Assembly (NCBI GenBank): GCA_020466095.1
Contig: CM035807.1
Location: 47,967,389 to 48,031,388, forward strand
DNA from: Chlorops oryzae
Lineage: Eukaryota > Arthropoda > Insecta > Diptera > Chloropidae
Direction: 5' to 3'
Length of the DNA: 64,000 nt
A model generated the notes under the pieces. That model was not told where the DNA came from. It did not search any database and saw nothing but the letters and a program-made list of their open reading frames with translations. The position numbers and the translations under genes are program-made. Positions 31,963 to 42,784 of the stretch are shown piece after piece. Each line of letters opens with the position of its first letter. Position 1 is the first letter of the stretch.

Positions 31963-33290
31963 AACTCCAAGTTATACCCAGAGCCCAACTCAGCAATATG
32001 CTATTGGAAAAAAGATATGCTCTCCCAACGCAATCATGTTCTTTACATCAAGAGCCTCCGTCCTGGGAAGAAATTAATGCTGTCATCAGACGCCGCTGTA
32101 AAGCTCTTGAGTGCCATTCCAAATTCACACAATTTAAAGCTCCAACTGCAGTCTTCAATCAAATGGATTCTTCAAAACACTCGTTTACTCTAGATTGAAG
32201 TGCGGAACCGTGTATTTTATGTAGCGGCAACCATCCTCTGCGTCAATGTGATCAATTTCTCCAGATGTCGGTTGACGAACGGGTTCAAGCTGTTTCGCAG
32301 CATAATCTATGTCTAAACTGTCTCTCGGCCGGTCATCTAAAGGCAAAGTGCAATAGTGCCTTTCGCTGCGCAAAGTGCAAAAAACGACATCATAACTTGC
32401 TGCATTTTGCAAATGCTACTGCAACACCGGATGGCCAAGTTTCTACACCCCCATCGACATCTCCCCTGGAGATGGGCCCATCGCCGACGAGCCAACCGGC
32501 ACACGCACACTTCTCCGACAGGCAAAATCAGGTGCTTTTGCCCACGGCCATCGCACTTATCTCACTCTTGGATCAGGACTCGCAATGGACATTTATGACT
32601 GAGCAATTGCAACAGCAGTTGAATTTACCGACATCGCAAGAAATATGCACTCAACTAGCAAAAAGAAAATGCACGCTCACTCGCGCCTCGGCACGCTTCG
32701 CGTGCAAGCCTAAGATCGACGCCGTTTTACTTCCAAACCTGACCAACAGGCTTTCAGCCAAAACGGGCTCCAATCGGGATCCTACCAACATTTCATCGCT
32801 TGAGCTCGCCGATCCGCATTTTATGAATCCTGGCCGAATCGATACGGTCTTCGGCTCCTGTGTTCTGCCTACATCGATATATTCTGGAGTCTAAATAAAT
32901 ATCGGAGGCAGTTTTCTTGCACCATATTCTCCAATCGGATGGCTTTTGAGTGGGCCCATCGCCAGCAAAACCATCGAAGCGTTTACGACGATACGTCAAA
33001 TCATTCCGGGAACAAGAGGAGTTTACCTATTATCCACCCGCTACCAGAGTGGATCTCTACGGCGGTGAAGTTCATCACCAAACGACGTATCGCATCCTAG
33101 AATTTGTCAATCAACAGCCGCTTCACGAGCTGCTCGAGGCCATTTCGGGGCAATAAGTTATGAATCCAAAGCCATTTGATCCAGGAGGAGGGCTCTCCGC
33201 TGTCATCAGGGGAGCCGAGGTGCTACTGACATCACCTTCGCTTTCTGATACGCTCCGCGTATCATCATAGGAGCGTCACCGCTCACCGTC
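31963..33290 (+). pseudogene. BEL-1 gag end and protease region
   Basis: The reading ILCSGNHPLRQCDQFLQMSV, then CLNCLSAGHLKAKCNSAFRC and CKKRHHNLLH, is the characteristic Cys/His region of BEL/Pao gag. Upstream is SLHQEPPSWEEINAVIRRRC with a stop at about 32196. After 32894 only broken pol traces remain (GGSFLAPYSPIGWLLSGPI) with stops. The hAT insertion sits just upstream of this part. Confidence 0.78.
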
Positions 33291-33498
33291 GCTCTAACAT
33301 TCTTGCAACATCCCCCTCCCCTCTTCTTTGTTTATTATTGACCATCTGCTCGCTAATATACTTCGTCTTTTCTGCCCCCAAGCAACTGGGGCTGGCAGGT
33401 CCCTCTAACATTCGAAATGATCCTCGTCCAGGAGTTCGTGCAGGAGGTGCGCAGCCGGGAGCAGGAAATTCTTATTGCGTAGCGCAAGGCGGGCAGTA
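33291..33498 (+). other. BEL-1 pre-LTR sequence
   Basis: Non-coding bases between the pol remnant and the 3' LTR, containing a run of C/T around 33303-33315. RT and integrase are absent, so most of pol has been deleted. Confidence 0.5.
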
Positions 33499-33797
33499 TG
33501 TCCGTTTTTCGCCGTAGTTGTAGCCGCTATGGGGGCGAGCCCTTAATCGAACAGATTTAACGAAACCCTTTGCTCTCTCGCGTTCAACAGTTCGACCTAC
33601 AGCGACGCTGGCACAGTCTATGATCGCAACCGCTAAGATGCGCCTCGCCGTTACGCATTCAATCGCAAACACCAAAATTATTCAAGTGCAGTGACAAACA
33701 AAAGAAAACAATTGTTTTTTTTACTATAAGCGCCAAGAAGGCTGATTATTTTGTGACTTTAAAAGCTATTAAATTTATCATCGCGTCGCGCAAACGA
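33499..33797 (+). repeat. BEL-1 3' LTR, truncated
   Basis: Matches the first 300 bases of the 5' LTR with scattered changes, then breaks into Gypsy-1 sequence. Confidence 0.8.
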
Positions 33798-33799
33798 CG

Positions 33800-34460
33800 A
33801 CAACCATAATCGAACCACGAAAAAAACAAAAAACCGAATTTTAATTATAAATCACGTCGCGCGTCTATTTAACTTTGACTTGTCGGAAGTACGAGAATGT
33901 CCGTGTTCGTGCTAATTGTTTTGGTTCTGCGTTCCGGGTTAGGGCTTGGTGAGTTAGCAGTATCACAAACACTTTTTAGAGAGACTCTCAATCGTTTGAC
34001 CTCCTGTTTCAAATTCTTTACTTGGTCCTCGCTTTCTTTTAACCGCGCTTTATCTTTTTCTACTGTTTGAGCTAGCTCGTTACCGACTGCTTTAGTTAAG
34101 GACTACCTTAATTCTTGATAATTATTTTCTGATTCTTCTATTAAATTATTTTGAACGTCAATTTGTTTTTTCAAATTTTTGCATGCTGGTGTCAAACCCT
34201 GTATAGTATCTTCTATAATTTGAATCTTTTCTTCTGTGCTTTTTCTGATGCGCTTACTGTATTTTTGACTTGTTTGATAAGATAGGTAGCTTTTCCAATT
34301 TTTTAAAATTTCCCTAGCACTGTGTGGTCTTTATTAATTGCGAAATTTCTTTCGTTAAGTTAGCCTCCCGAACTAGCTCTTTTGCTTCTCTAAGAATAGC
34401 GTCCGAATAGTTTTCAAATAATTTTAATTTTTCTTTTAATAATTCTTTTTCTTTAGCCAT
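33800..34460 (-). pseudogene. Gypsy-1 gag N-terminus
   Basis: On the minus strand ATG 34460 opens MAKEKELLKEKLKLFENYSD, then AILREAKELVREANLTKEIS. Shifted coiled-coil pieces continue, ending near ERRTKTISTNTDILVLPTSQ. It is decayed by several stops. It joins the gag middle part across BEL-1. Confidence 0.65.
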
Positions 34461-35127
34461 ATGGCTGAAACTAGTTAACTTTCTTTAGCGAGAAAAAAAG
34501 ATTCCTTTCAAACGGGACTCAAGGTGAAAAAAAAAATTTTTTAATGCACTCACCAGTTTCATTGTTCTGCTTCTTCCAATATCCTCTTTGTCTTTTTGTT
34601 TACTCTGCTATTCTTTGTTTTTTGGGGACTGCTGTTTTTTATTTATTCCTTTTACTCTGATTTTCTTTGTTTTTTATTTTAAGGACTGCTACCGTTGCTT
34701 TTTATTTCTTCACATAGACTTCTGTCCTGACATTAAGATTTTAAAAAAATTTTGTCACAAGCTTTTATCATACAATTCTGCCACGAATTATTTGTTCGGC
34801 TTTCCTTGTTATTGCAAAAGCAATGTTTAAATCCTGAAACGTTCCAATTCAAGGCGTTTTTTCGTGACCGATCTTGCATTTACACTTAAAATTTTCAAAA
34901 TAAAAATCTTCTTTCGAAGAAATATCCTCAGAGTACGTTTGTGCTTTTCCGATCAATGAAGCTTTGAGCTTTGCTAATGCGGTTCTGATTAGACCAGAGT
35001 TTAAAACCAAATAAGGTTCCGTGTCAGCTTGACTCTTGTGCTCAATGTCAAGTCTTACCAACGATTTAGGAAAATTCTTTGAAAATCCTTATATTCGATT
35101 CGCATCCAACCGAAAGTCGGTCGAATA
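34461..35127 (-). other. Gypsy-1 5' untranslated leader
   Basis: Non-coding leader between the primer site and gag. A short open stretch at 34849-35061 on the minus strand has no recognised match. Several T- and A-rich tracts occur. Confidence 0.5.
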
Positions 35128-35139
35128 CCGGCTGCGCCA
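35128..35139 (-). promoter_or_regulatory. Gypsy-1 primer-binding site
   Basis: Minus-strand TGGCGCAGCCGG lies 7 bases inside the LTR end. The same string follows the Gypsy-2 LTR, showing both use the same tRNA primer. Confidence 0.8.
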
Positions 35140-35146
35140 ATTAATG

Positions 35147-35545
35147 TTGGGATATGGGGATTAAAAGGTATGACGCCGTGGCGTTTGGGTAGGTATGCAC
35201 GTCATAGAATCTTATATTCCTTTTAAATAAATGACAAGATTGACAACGTTCAGTCCTTTTATTTATAATATGATATTCTTATGTCTATACAGAAATATAT
35301 GTGAATCCTAGCTCCTAACAATTACTTGAAACTTCCTATTCTAGATCTAAGCGTCGTGGCTTCGTGATAGTACGGGCGCTTAGACAAGACTCCTGCTTGA
35401 ACGATTCCAATCAGTCTCCCTTTCCGTTGATCGAGACTCTGCTTATATGCAGTGAAAGTGCTGACTTGGCTCTGTCGCAATAGTACTTCGATGTGCTTTC
35501 TTCTTGTCGTTATTGTTGATCCGCTGTGATATTGCCACAGAACAA
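35147..35545 (-). repeat. Gypsy-1 5' LTR (outer end approximate)
   Basis: The inner end is the minus-strand CCATATCCCAACA at 35147. The outer limit is placed near TGTGGCAATATCACAG at about 35540; no second LTR copy exists in the window to confirm it. Confidence 0.55.
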
Positions 35546-35998
35546 TTGACCCAGTTATAAGTGCTGAATGCCACTACCACGTTGCTGGTATCGTTGTCTT
35601 ATTGTTCTTTCTTTTTGTCGGTCTTCCCGCCGAGTTGATCGTTGCTCGTTGGTCGCCAGGCATGATACTTGTTTTTGTTATTGTTGGGTATCTAATATCA
35701 CGCCCGGTCGATGTGCTGACGCTTTTGGTTCCTGTTTCGTTCAACCGCTGCTATGAGTTCGCAGTTGTGGAACAGGAGGAGATATTAATGTTGGAGTCAA
35801 GGCATGACTCCCAATACCTCTTAGAAACTCAAAGAACCTCGTTGTATTACTTGCTCGGGGCATCGATCGCAGAGATCGTTGCTACGCTCCAAAAAAACGT
35901 TTACCACCAACGTTATACCAGATCCGACACCCAAAATTTTTCTTTGCAAACATTGCAGCAACACTTGTATATAAGAAAGCGTTACAGTCATTAATCTT
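35546..35998. other. Unassigned stretch
   Basis: No gene recognised. An open + frame at 35602-35994 is hydrophobic at first but has no family features. At 35789 the string ATTAATGTTGGAGTCAAGGC recalls an LTR edge. Confidence 0.35.
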
Positions 35999-36196
35999 GT
36001 GAACAGATTTTTGATTGGGTCAAACTACGACAATGTTTTCCTCCAAAAAATAGGGGCTCGAGGTACCGCTGCCTGCTCTACGTTTGGGCTGCTCGACTCA
36101 TTTGAGCATGCAATATTTGAATGTTCAGCTTTTTCTGAGTTGAGAAAAAAGTTTAAGATTTTTAATACATTTGAAGAAGCTACTATTGACTTTTGA
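35999..36196 (+). pseudogene. Non-LTR retrotransposon C-terminal fragment
   Basis: The reading includes FLQKIGARGTAACSTFGLLD followed by SFEHAIFECSAFSELRKKF. It fits the Cys/His tail downstream of RT in I- or R1-type LINEs (pattern C..C.....EH..F.C..F...R), with one Cys replaced. It is only about 65 codons long. Confidence 0.5.
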
Positions 36197-36403
36197 CTTG
36201 TTTTGCTAATTTGAATTGAATCTGAACTTTTAGATATATATCCCCACGTTTGTTTGGCGGCCAGTGCTGTGGCCGCTTAAAAAGTGTCGGTTTATCGATA
36301 AAACATCAAGTATTTTTCATCTGCGTCCACGCTACGTTGAACATTCCTTCTGTTTTAATGACTGGCCTGGCCCTGGCAGTGCGGCCCGGGTTGTATTGCT
36401 CGG

Positions 36404-36584
36404 CCATATAGAACAATAGCTGCAACTTCGCCCAAATTTTGGCGCGAGCCACCATGTTTTGGTGAAAAAGTTCAACTTTGGTGAACCACGCCATAGCTCA
36501 CACTATTGTTTGGTTAACCACGTAATAGAAGTATGGTGACCACGTAATAGCTTTTGACCGAAGTTGCAGCTATAGTTCTATATG
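36404..36584. repeat. Small inverted repeat (hairpin)
   Basis: CCATATAGAACAATAGCTGC is mirrored by GCAGCTATAGTTCTATATGG, continuing into CAACTTCG/CGAAGTTG. The arms are about 27 bases with roughly 130 bases between them. The ends of a larger element were not found. Confidence 0.7.
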
Positions 36585-37047
36585 GTTTCGGCTGTGACAG
36601 TAATCTGTCAATTCTATAATTCGTGGTGCCGGTCAAAGTGCCCTTGAATCTGTACTTCTTCTTAGGGCGGTGGAGAAAGGACAACTACGCAAACTTTTAT
36701 AATTTCCAAATTTTATTTTTCCACAATTAAATAAAATCAAAGTCGGAATCAGATTCATCCTTAGACTCTTCAACGTAATTGCCTGATACTGGAGCTTTAA
36801 ACTATTTATCAGAATCTTCGACCAATCGTTTTAAAATGCTTCGGCGTTATCTTGAGAAACAAATTTCCTTTTCAAAAACATGTTTCCTTTTTTTTCACAT
36901 GATCCGGTAACCTTCAATCATGTTCACCGCAAAACAACTTTTTTTCTAGGTGCCTCCGGAGAATCGCTACCGCAGAGTTGTTTATCAATAATGAATACTT
37001 TACGATGTGGTTAGAAGCATAGGTGCTTGCTAGCCTTTTAATATTAG
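36585..37047 (-). other. Unassigned stretch with a small acidic coding trace
   Basis: On the minus strand at about 36840-36730 a reading ends KAPVSGNYVEESKDESDSDF (then DFI and a stop), looking like the C-terminus of an unknown protein. No domain or neighbouring exon could be tied to it. Confidence 0.35.
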
Positions 37048-37470
37048 TGTTACACTAATACTGGGAAGCTGAATGGGAGTTACTCCGATTCAACCTGCGC
37101 GTTCCTGGAATTGAGTTCGTTAACAAATTAATCACTTAACACGGGTGGTGGTGATTAGAATGTTTATTTCGAATTGCCTTTTATTGTTGAACATTGGTGT
37201 TTTTATACAGAATTATTGCTAACTTGGCTTAATTGAAAAAATGCAAAATCATTGCTACTTTGGCTAAAAATGAAGAATAAAAAATTATTGCTAATTTAAA
37301 TTATTTCTATTTATGAACTTTCGCGACATTTGCTTAATTGCTGAATTATCAAAAGAAATAAAAACAGTAAGCAAACGTCGTGATGAGTGCCAACGAACGG
37401 AAGAGCGTGCCTTCGTCGAATGCAGTATCAAATTACCACGTTCGTTGGCCTCAATTGCTAATTCGTAACA
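37048..37470 (-). repeat. BEL-2 3' LTR
   Basis: The LTR runs, on the minus strand, from TGTTACGAATTAGCAATTGA (37470) to ...TTAGTGTAACA (37048), 423 bp. It is preceded by the polypurine tract AAGGGGGGGAG. The outer end lies in the palindrome TTAGTGTTACACTAA, so it could shift by a few bases. Confidence 0.75.
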
Positions 37471-37543
37471 TACTCCCCCCCTTGAATCGACGATTCAAGC
37501 TGAAAGAGTATTTCCTGAGTTAAGATTGATTGTCGTGCTCTGG

Positions 37544-39451
37544 TTATAGCTCGTCGATGTTTATGACAAATGCCTGATTCCTAGGCGCTGGAGTCGGGAA
37601 TTGCATGCTTCTTTTGTATTTGTATAACCACGTTGATACAACGACGATAGCTATTATGACAAATGTAGATATGTTGAATGCGTACTGATGTACATTCTGG
37701 CTGTGAAGTTGAGACCGTGTTGATTGCTGCAATGAGTCTCGGAAGCGTTGAATTTCATCAGAACTGACTGTAAAATCTGTTGTGGAATATGATATTGTTG
37801 GCAAATTGAAACTGGTGTTTGGCAACGGGAGTGTGCTGAATCGAGCGTATGCCTTTTGAATTTCGCTGGTGTAAACATGGTGATTACGTATTATAAGCTG
37901 CTCATGTTTTAGGATGCAGTTGTTTTGAATTTGAAGTCTGCCAGATTGTTGTAGGGTAAAATGTTCGATGGTGTTGTTGCAAATAAAATTAATAGAGGAC
38001 GAGTTGCTTAGGGCATAAATCCATTGACTTGAGTTGTGTAATTGGAACCAGGCCATCTTGGAGTCTAATTGATGTAGTTGGCAACAATCGCTCCCCTTGT
38101 TATGAAACATGTCCATTGCACATTTTCCAAACAACGCTTGGGCCCGGTAGATGGGATGCCGTTGGTAACATAAATATTTGTTGTCATTTCCTTGATAACA
38201 TTCTGCCAAACTTCTCTCGATTGGATATAATTGTTCCTTTTGGAAATTTTAGGCGACGTATGTGGATATTGGTTTGATGATAACAAGCCTTGAGTCGATG
38301 AGAACGGGGATGGGTGTCAGTTGAAATAGTTCGAAGGTGTCCGGATTAATGAGAGGCAGTTTAAGTGTAAATATGAGAGCGCCTTTGGTGACAACAGAAT
38401 TTATTTCGATGAGATTGTTGTATTCTAGAATATTGTTTTCTGGTAGCGGTAATTGTAGGTCTGGCGGTAAGTGTGTTTTTATGACTTTGAGTTCATTTCT
38501 TAGCTGCGCTGGCCACAACAACATTGGGTGCACCTTTCCATGCTGGCCCGCAATCAGAGTGTCCAATATGGTTTGTTGTTGTGTTTGTAAGTTTTGAGTG
38601 AGTGTTACGACCTCGATGGCAATGGCGATAGAGTTTTCGTACGCTGTATTGCTTTGGATTTGATTGCTGATGTTGTAAATTGCTGCTGTGAGTTTGTGCA
38701 TGTGTCCATTTAACTCGCTGAATCTTCGTTGTGACTCTTCTTGGGTCTGCTTCATAATGTTTAATGTTGCATCCATAATTGATGTGTGATTTTGAAGAAG
38801 GGCATTCAGCTGATCTTCATTTTCACGGAATTGGCTGAGCTTGGCTGACATGTCCTTCTCATAGTCAGAGTCTAGCACTCCGAATAGTGCATTTGCTACA
38901 TTGCCGATGACGTTGAAGGCTCCTCTTTTGTAACGCGATTTTCGTTCCGCCATTAATACGGTTTCGAGTTCCAAATCGTCTTGCCATTGGTGAAAGATGG
39001 TCATGATGCGGCCACATCTCTGATGATTGTTTGATTCTTCGCAGAGCTGCTCTAAGGTTTTCATGACATTTTTATTTGAGGTTGATGCGTGCCAATTTGA
39101 AGTCAGGTTATAGTACACAATGATGTTCCAATTCCTTGATACTATGTTTGTGGTACCGATGCTCTCAAAATAGATCCCAGGTTTGTCGAAAACTTCTATG
39201 ACTGGATTGCCAGTGGTCAATGTGAGCATGCACACTAACAGCATTGACAGGAGGGCGGAGCCGGTGCCTGTTCGTTTTCGTTTGGTAGGGATGGTGTCAA
39301 TTTCGATGTCGGATGGTGCTTCGTTGATTGAAGTGCTGCCCTCGGTCGATTGCTGAGTTGTGTCCTCGGGCACATCAGGTTCTATTGGTAGAGGAGCGAG
39401 TCGATGGATTGCCCTTGTTATTGTTCCATTTTTTGTGCGTACCTTCGCCAC
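37544..39451 (-). pseudogene. BEL-2 env-like gene (baculovirus-F/errantivirus type), broken
   Basis: The first open part (39451-38249) opens with an integrase-tail-like stretch. It then has a hydrophobic signal-like segment (LLSMLLVCMLTLTTG), a furin-type cleavage site (RKSRYKR) directly followed by a Gly/Ala/Phe-rich fusion-peptide-like segment, and long heptad helices. After a frame change at about 38250 the rest (to 37544) has conserved Cys and Asn-glycosylation sites, a transmembrane segment (TFVIIAIVVVSTWLYKY) and a short tail. Env proteins of this class mediate membrane fusion in insect errantiviruses. Here the gene is interrupted and unlikely to work. Confidence 0.85.
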
Positions 39452-39495
39452 TCGTACCTTGCCGTCTGGTCCGGCGATCGCTTCCTCAATTCTGC

Positions 39496-40430
39496 CTAGC
39501 GGCCATTGTATCGAGGGGTGCTGTCTTCGTGAATCAATACCATTTGACCCACCTTAATGTTATCCTTACAGTGCCGCCATTTAGAACGTCGTTGTAGGAG
39601 GCTCAAATATTCGGAGCTACAGCGTTTCCAAAATTCGTCCTTCAATTTTATGATTCGTCCGTATCTTTTTTTCAGGTTCACGTGCAAGGGTTTTGATTCA
39701 ACGTCGACTGTTGCAGTGAGCGGTTCTCCGATTAAGACCGGCTGTTATGGCTGCTAGATCGTTTGCATTTGATGACATGGCCGTAAGCGGTCTTGAATTA
39801 AGGACTGCTTCGATTTCTGTGACCATGGTTTCGAGTTCTTCATACGTGAGACTTTCAGAGCCCACTGTTCGTTTAAACAAGTTTTTTGCTGATTTAACAG
39901 CAGCCTCCCATAGGCCTCCGAAATGTGGTGCCCTTGCTGGAATGAAGATAAAGTCAATGTTGCACAGGCATCCAACTCCTTTTAGTTTTTCTTGGCTACT
40001 GTCATCGAAAATGGCATTTCTTAGCTCTCTCAGCGCATTTTTTTGCTCCCACGAAGCTTGTGGCGTTATCGCAGTAAATTTTTCTGCAAGTTCCTCTTCT
40101 TCCGATAAATCTTTTTAGGGCCATTATGAAGGCATCTGTAGTGAGATCGGTTACCACCTCCATATGTACCGCCTTCGTGGAGAAGCAGCAGAGGACTGCT
40201 ATGTTGCTCTTTGCTGGTCGTTTTCCGCGAATTCGATGATGAATCCATATGGATCCCCAGAAGTCTACTCCAGAGTGAATGAACGCCCGAGAAGGTTCAA
40301 CTCGGTCGGCTGGCAGCATTCCCATTATTTGGTTTAACAGCAAGGGCTTAGCTCTGGTGCACGCTACGCATATATGAACTGTTTGGCTGGCTAGGATCTT
40401 TGATTTGAGTGGCCAGTATTTTTGTCGCAT
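39496..40430 (-). pseudogene. BEL-2 integrase, frameshifted
   Basis: Minus-strand readings hold the zinc region (CVACTRAKPLL), the first catalytic Asp in SGVDFWG, KAVHMEVVTDLTTDAFI, the second Asp in YCDNATSFVGA, and in a shifted frame the Glu region PHFGGLWEAAVK with LNSRPLTA. The tail has VGQMVLIHEDSTP. This motif set is specific to BEL/Pao integrases. At least two frame changes occur (about 40000 and 39700). Confidence 0.9.
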
Positions 40431-40435
40431 GATTG

Positions 40436-41365
40436 TTATAAGTCCTTGAGGTCAAATGTGATTGTTTTTATGTGGGTTTCCTGCATCAAAATTCTTGTTA
40501 ACATACAATCGGGCAGCAGAATTGGGTGCTTGGCTTCGAGGGATAAGGATGATGCCTGAAGTCGGCCTCCGACTCTGATTAGACCATGGTTGTCTAAGAA
40601 TGGTGTTAAGGAGCTGATAGCACTAGATTTGCTTAGTTCTGTTTTGGACTTGAGTGAGCGCATGTCTTCGGATAACATTTCTTGCTGCGTTGTGAGAAAG
40701 ATGACACGCCTTGCAGCTTCAAGCTCTGCTGGGGAGAGGCCGAATCCTTCCAAAGGCCTTTTGAGTAACATCTTCGTGTATCTCATTACGTAAGCCACGA
40801 TTCGTACTAATTTAGAGAACGTGTTTTGTTGATTAATTTCTTGCACAAATTGTGGCTTGTTTGAAGTCATTGACAGAGTTGTAGCGGTCGGTTTAATCTC
40901 TACATTGCAGGTGAATTTGTGACTTAATGCGGTTGGCCAGTGTTTCTCTGGGCCATGTAGGACCATAGGTCCGTAGAACCATAAGTTGTTATCCCGAAGT
41001 TTGTGCGCTGCGCTGCCCCGAGAGAGTACATCGGCAGGATTTTCTTTTCATTTTACATGTTGCCATTGGTTTTTTTCCGAGAATTCTTGTATCTTCTTTA
41101 TTCTGTTGGCGACGAATGCATAATAAACCGATGATTTGGTGTTTATCCATGCCAGTACTATTTTGGAGTCGTTCCAATAATATGTCTGCAGGTCATTGAT
41201 TTGAATACTTCTTTTCACCGTTGAGACAAGTTGGGTTGTAAGCACTGCTGCGCACAATTCTAGTCTGGGAATCGTGAGCTTCTTTAATGGTGCGAGTCTT
41301 GATTTAGCGCAAACCATGCGTACTATGACTCTTCCACTTGAAGTTGTTGACCGTAAATATATCAC
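40436..41365 (-). pseudogene. BEL-2 RNase H and connection domain
   Basis: The reading from 41365 has CAKSRLAPLKKLTIPRLELC, then YYWNDSKIVLAWINT and FVANRIKKIQEFS, the BEL/Pao RNase H signature. A frame change near 41040 leads through CNVEIKP-like linker sequence to GLSPAELEAARRVIFLTTQQ and LLPDCMLTRILMQETH, the start of the integrase zinc region. Confidence 0.88.
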
Positions 41366-42777
41366 GCCACCGTACGCTCGCTCTTATGCGTCTCTCGCAC
41401 AAGTTGATGTGTGCGCTGTATTTGGTATTTTAATAATTTTGAAAAATCGTCTGTGTTGTACAGTGGCTCCGGTTTTCTTTTTAAGTTAAGTGGAATATCG
41501 GCTTCAAATCCAAAAAGTATTTTACATGGTGTCTGTTTTGTGGATGAATGGACTGTGTTGTTATGCACGTGCATAGCGTGGTGCAGCCATTCATCCCAAT
41601 TTGTGCCATCCTCATTGACAAAATTTCTGAGAAATTCTGCAAGAGGTCGGTGGCTCCTTTCGAGGGCCCCATTGGCTTGTGGGTGGTATGGAGAGGTTTG
41701 GTACTTCTTTATTCCGAGAATTTTACACACTTCGTTGACCAACTTTGATGTGAAGTTGGTTCCATTGTCGGTAATCAAGACTTTAGGTATTTGAAATTTT
41801 GATATTATTTCGTTGAAAAATGCTCTTGCCACTGTTGCGGCTTCTCCATCTGCTATTGCTGTGCAGGAAAAGAATTTCGAAAAATCATCTATGAAGGTCA
41901 GAGTGTATTTGTTCCCTCGTGACGATTCCGGCAGGGGACCCACTATATCCATGTATACTTTATAGAAGGGACCATGTGCCACATCTGTGAGTAACATTGG
42001 CATCCTTTCTACCTTGGAACACTTGTTTTGTTGGCACTTTTTGCAATTCTTTACATAATCTTTGATCTGTCTGTGCATGCCGCTCCATTTATACTGCCGT
42101 CGAATGCGGAAATATGTCTTCAGTGCCCCTTTATGCCCCCCTAATGGTCCGTCGTGGACCATACGTGCGACGTATATGTCTTCTTCTTCGTTCTCGGGTG
42201 TAATTCCTTCCTCTCTTTGCGACTGCTCTTGTCTAATTATTGTTTTGGATCTCGTTATTACTGCTATCGTAGCACTTTCATACGGTAAGCGACTTAGCGC
42301 GTCAGCATTTATGTTCGCTTTTCCTGCTTTGTAACAAATTTCGAAATCAAATTCCGAGAGTTTATGGCGAAATCTGGCCAATCGGGATGTCTGATCCTTT
42401 AAGTTTGCTATACCCTTTAGGGGCTTGTGGTCTGTGTAAATCGTAAATGGCCGCCCTAAAAGGTAGCAACGAAAATTTTTGGCCGCCCATACTATGGCTA
42501 AGAATTCCTTTTCGATGGTCGAGTATCTTCTTTCTGTTGCACTCAAAGCTCGGCTTGCAAACGTAATTGGCTGGTCGTCGCCCGGCTCGCCTTGTGAAAG
42601 TACCGCTCCTAGCGCTTCATTGCTTGCATCCGTTGTTAGCAGGAATGGCTTAGAAAGGTCCGCGTACTTCAATAGTGGTGGGTTGGTGATTGCGGTTTTA
42701 ATTTTTTCCACCGCGTTTCCGCATTCCTTCGTCCACGCGAATTCACTGTCCTTTTTCAATAGTGATGTTAGTGGCAT
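41362..42777 (-). CDS. Gypsy-2 RNase H and integrase (open frame)
   Basis: One 471-codon frame carries RNase H (FLLTTDASNEALGAVLSQ, EKEFLAIVWAAKNF, IYTDHKPL, ADALSRLP). Integrase follows with an HHCC finger (DGPLGGHKGALK, CKKCQQNKC) and the DDE set: Asp in YMDIVGPLP, Asp in LITDNGTNF, and Glu in GALERSHRPL. The C-terminal tail is lost at the joint with BEL-2, and the last residues may already belong to the joint. All catalytic residues are kept. Confidence 0.92.
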   Translation of the reverse strand: MPLTSLLKKDSEFAWTKECGNAVEKIKTAITNPPLLKYADLSKPFLLTTDASNEALGAVLSQGEPGDDQPITFASRALSATERRYSTIEKEFLAIVWAAKNFRCYLLGRPFTIYTDHKPLKGIANLKDQTSRLARFRHKLSEFDFEICYKAGKANINADALSRLPYESATIAVITRSKTIIRQEQSQREEGITPENEEEDIYVARMVHDGPLGGHKGALKTYFRIRRQYKWSGMHRQIKDYVKNCKKCQQNKCSKVERMPMLLTDVAHGPFYKVYMDIVGPLPESSRGNKYTLTFIDDFSKFFSCTAIADGEAATVARAFFNEIISKFQIPKVLITDNGTNFTSKLVNEVCKILGIKKYQTSPYHPQANGALERSHRPLAEFLRNFVNEDGTNWDEWLHHAMHVHNNTVHSSTKQTPCKILFGFEADIPLNLKRKPEPLYNTDDFSKLLKYQIQRTHQLVRETHKSERTVA

Positions 42778-42784
42778 TAAAAGG

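Larger units (their letters stand above)
27538..33797 (+). mobile_element. BEL-family LTR retrotransposon inserted in Gypsy-1 (BEL-1)
   Basis: The LTRs begin TGTCCGTTTTTCGCCGTAG at 27538 and 33499. The first runs to 27909 (372 bp) and is followed by the primer site TGGCGATCCAGTGCC. The second copy stops at about 33797, 70 bases short. Between them is BEL gag with its zinc region and a decayed pol remnant, plus a hAT insertion. The 5-bp duplication expected for BEL was not found, fitting loss of the 3' end. Confidence 0.82.
9840..35545 (-). mobile_element. Gypsy-1: old Ty3/Gypsy retrotransposon, host of the nested insertions
   Basis: Pieces of one minus-strand Gypsy element can be ordered from its 5' LTR (about 35545-35147) through the primer site, gag (34460-33800, then 27537-26432), protease (18906-18597), RT (15890-14163), RNase H and integrase (14073-13504, then 10517-9880). 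Transib, a hAT MITE, a Harbinger relic, an mdg1-like LTR element and a BEL element separate the pieces. Exact target duplications prove several of these joints. No 3' LTR was found; the PTP fragment takes its place. Gypsy-2 at 41-46 kb is a related family with the same primer site. Confidence 0.85.
37048..41365 (-). mobile_element. roo-like BEL/Pao element with env, 3' portion (BEL-2)
   Basis: The minus strand carries, in order, RNase H, integrase, env and an LTR. The order and the presence of env after integrase match roo-like BEL/Pao retrotransposons. Gag, protease and RT are missing: at about 41362 the sequence passes directly into Gypsy-2 integrase in the same orientation. Multiple frame breaks make it defective. 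Confidence 0.88.
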
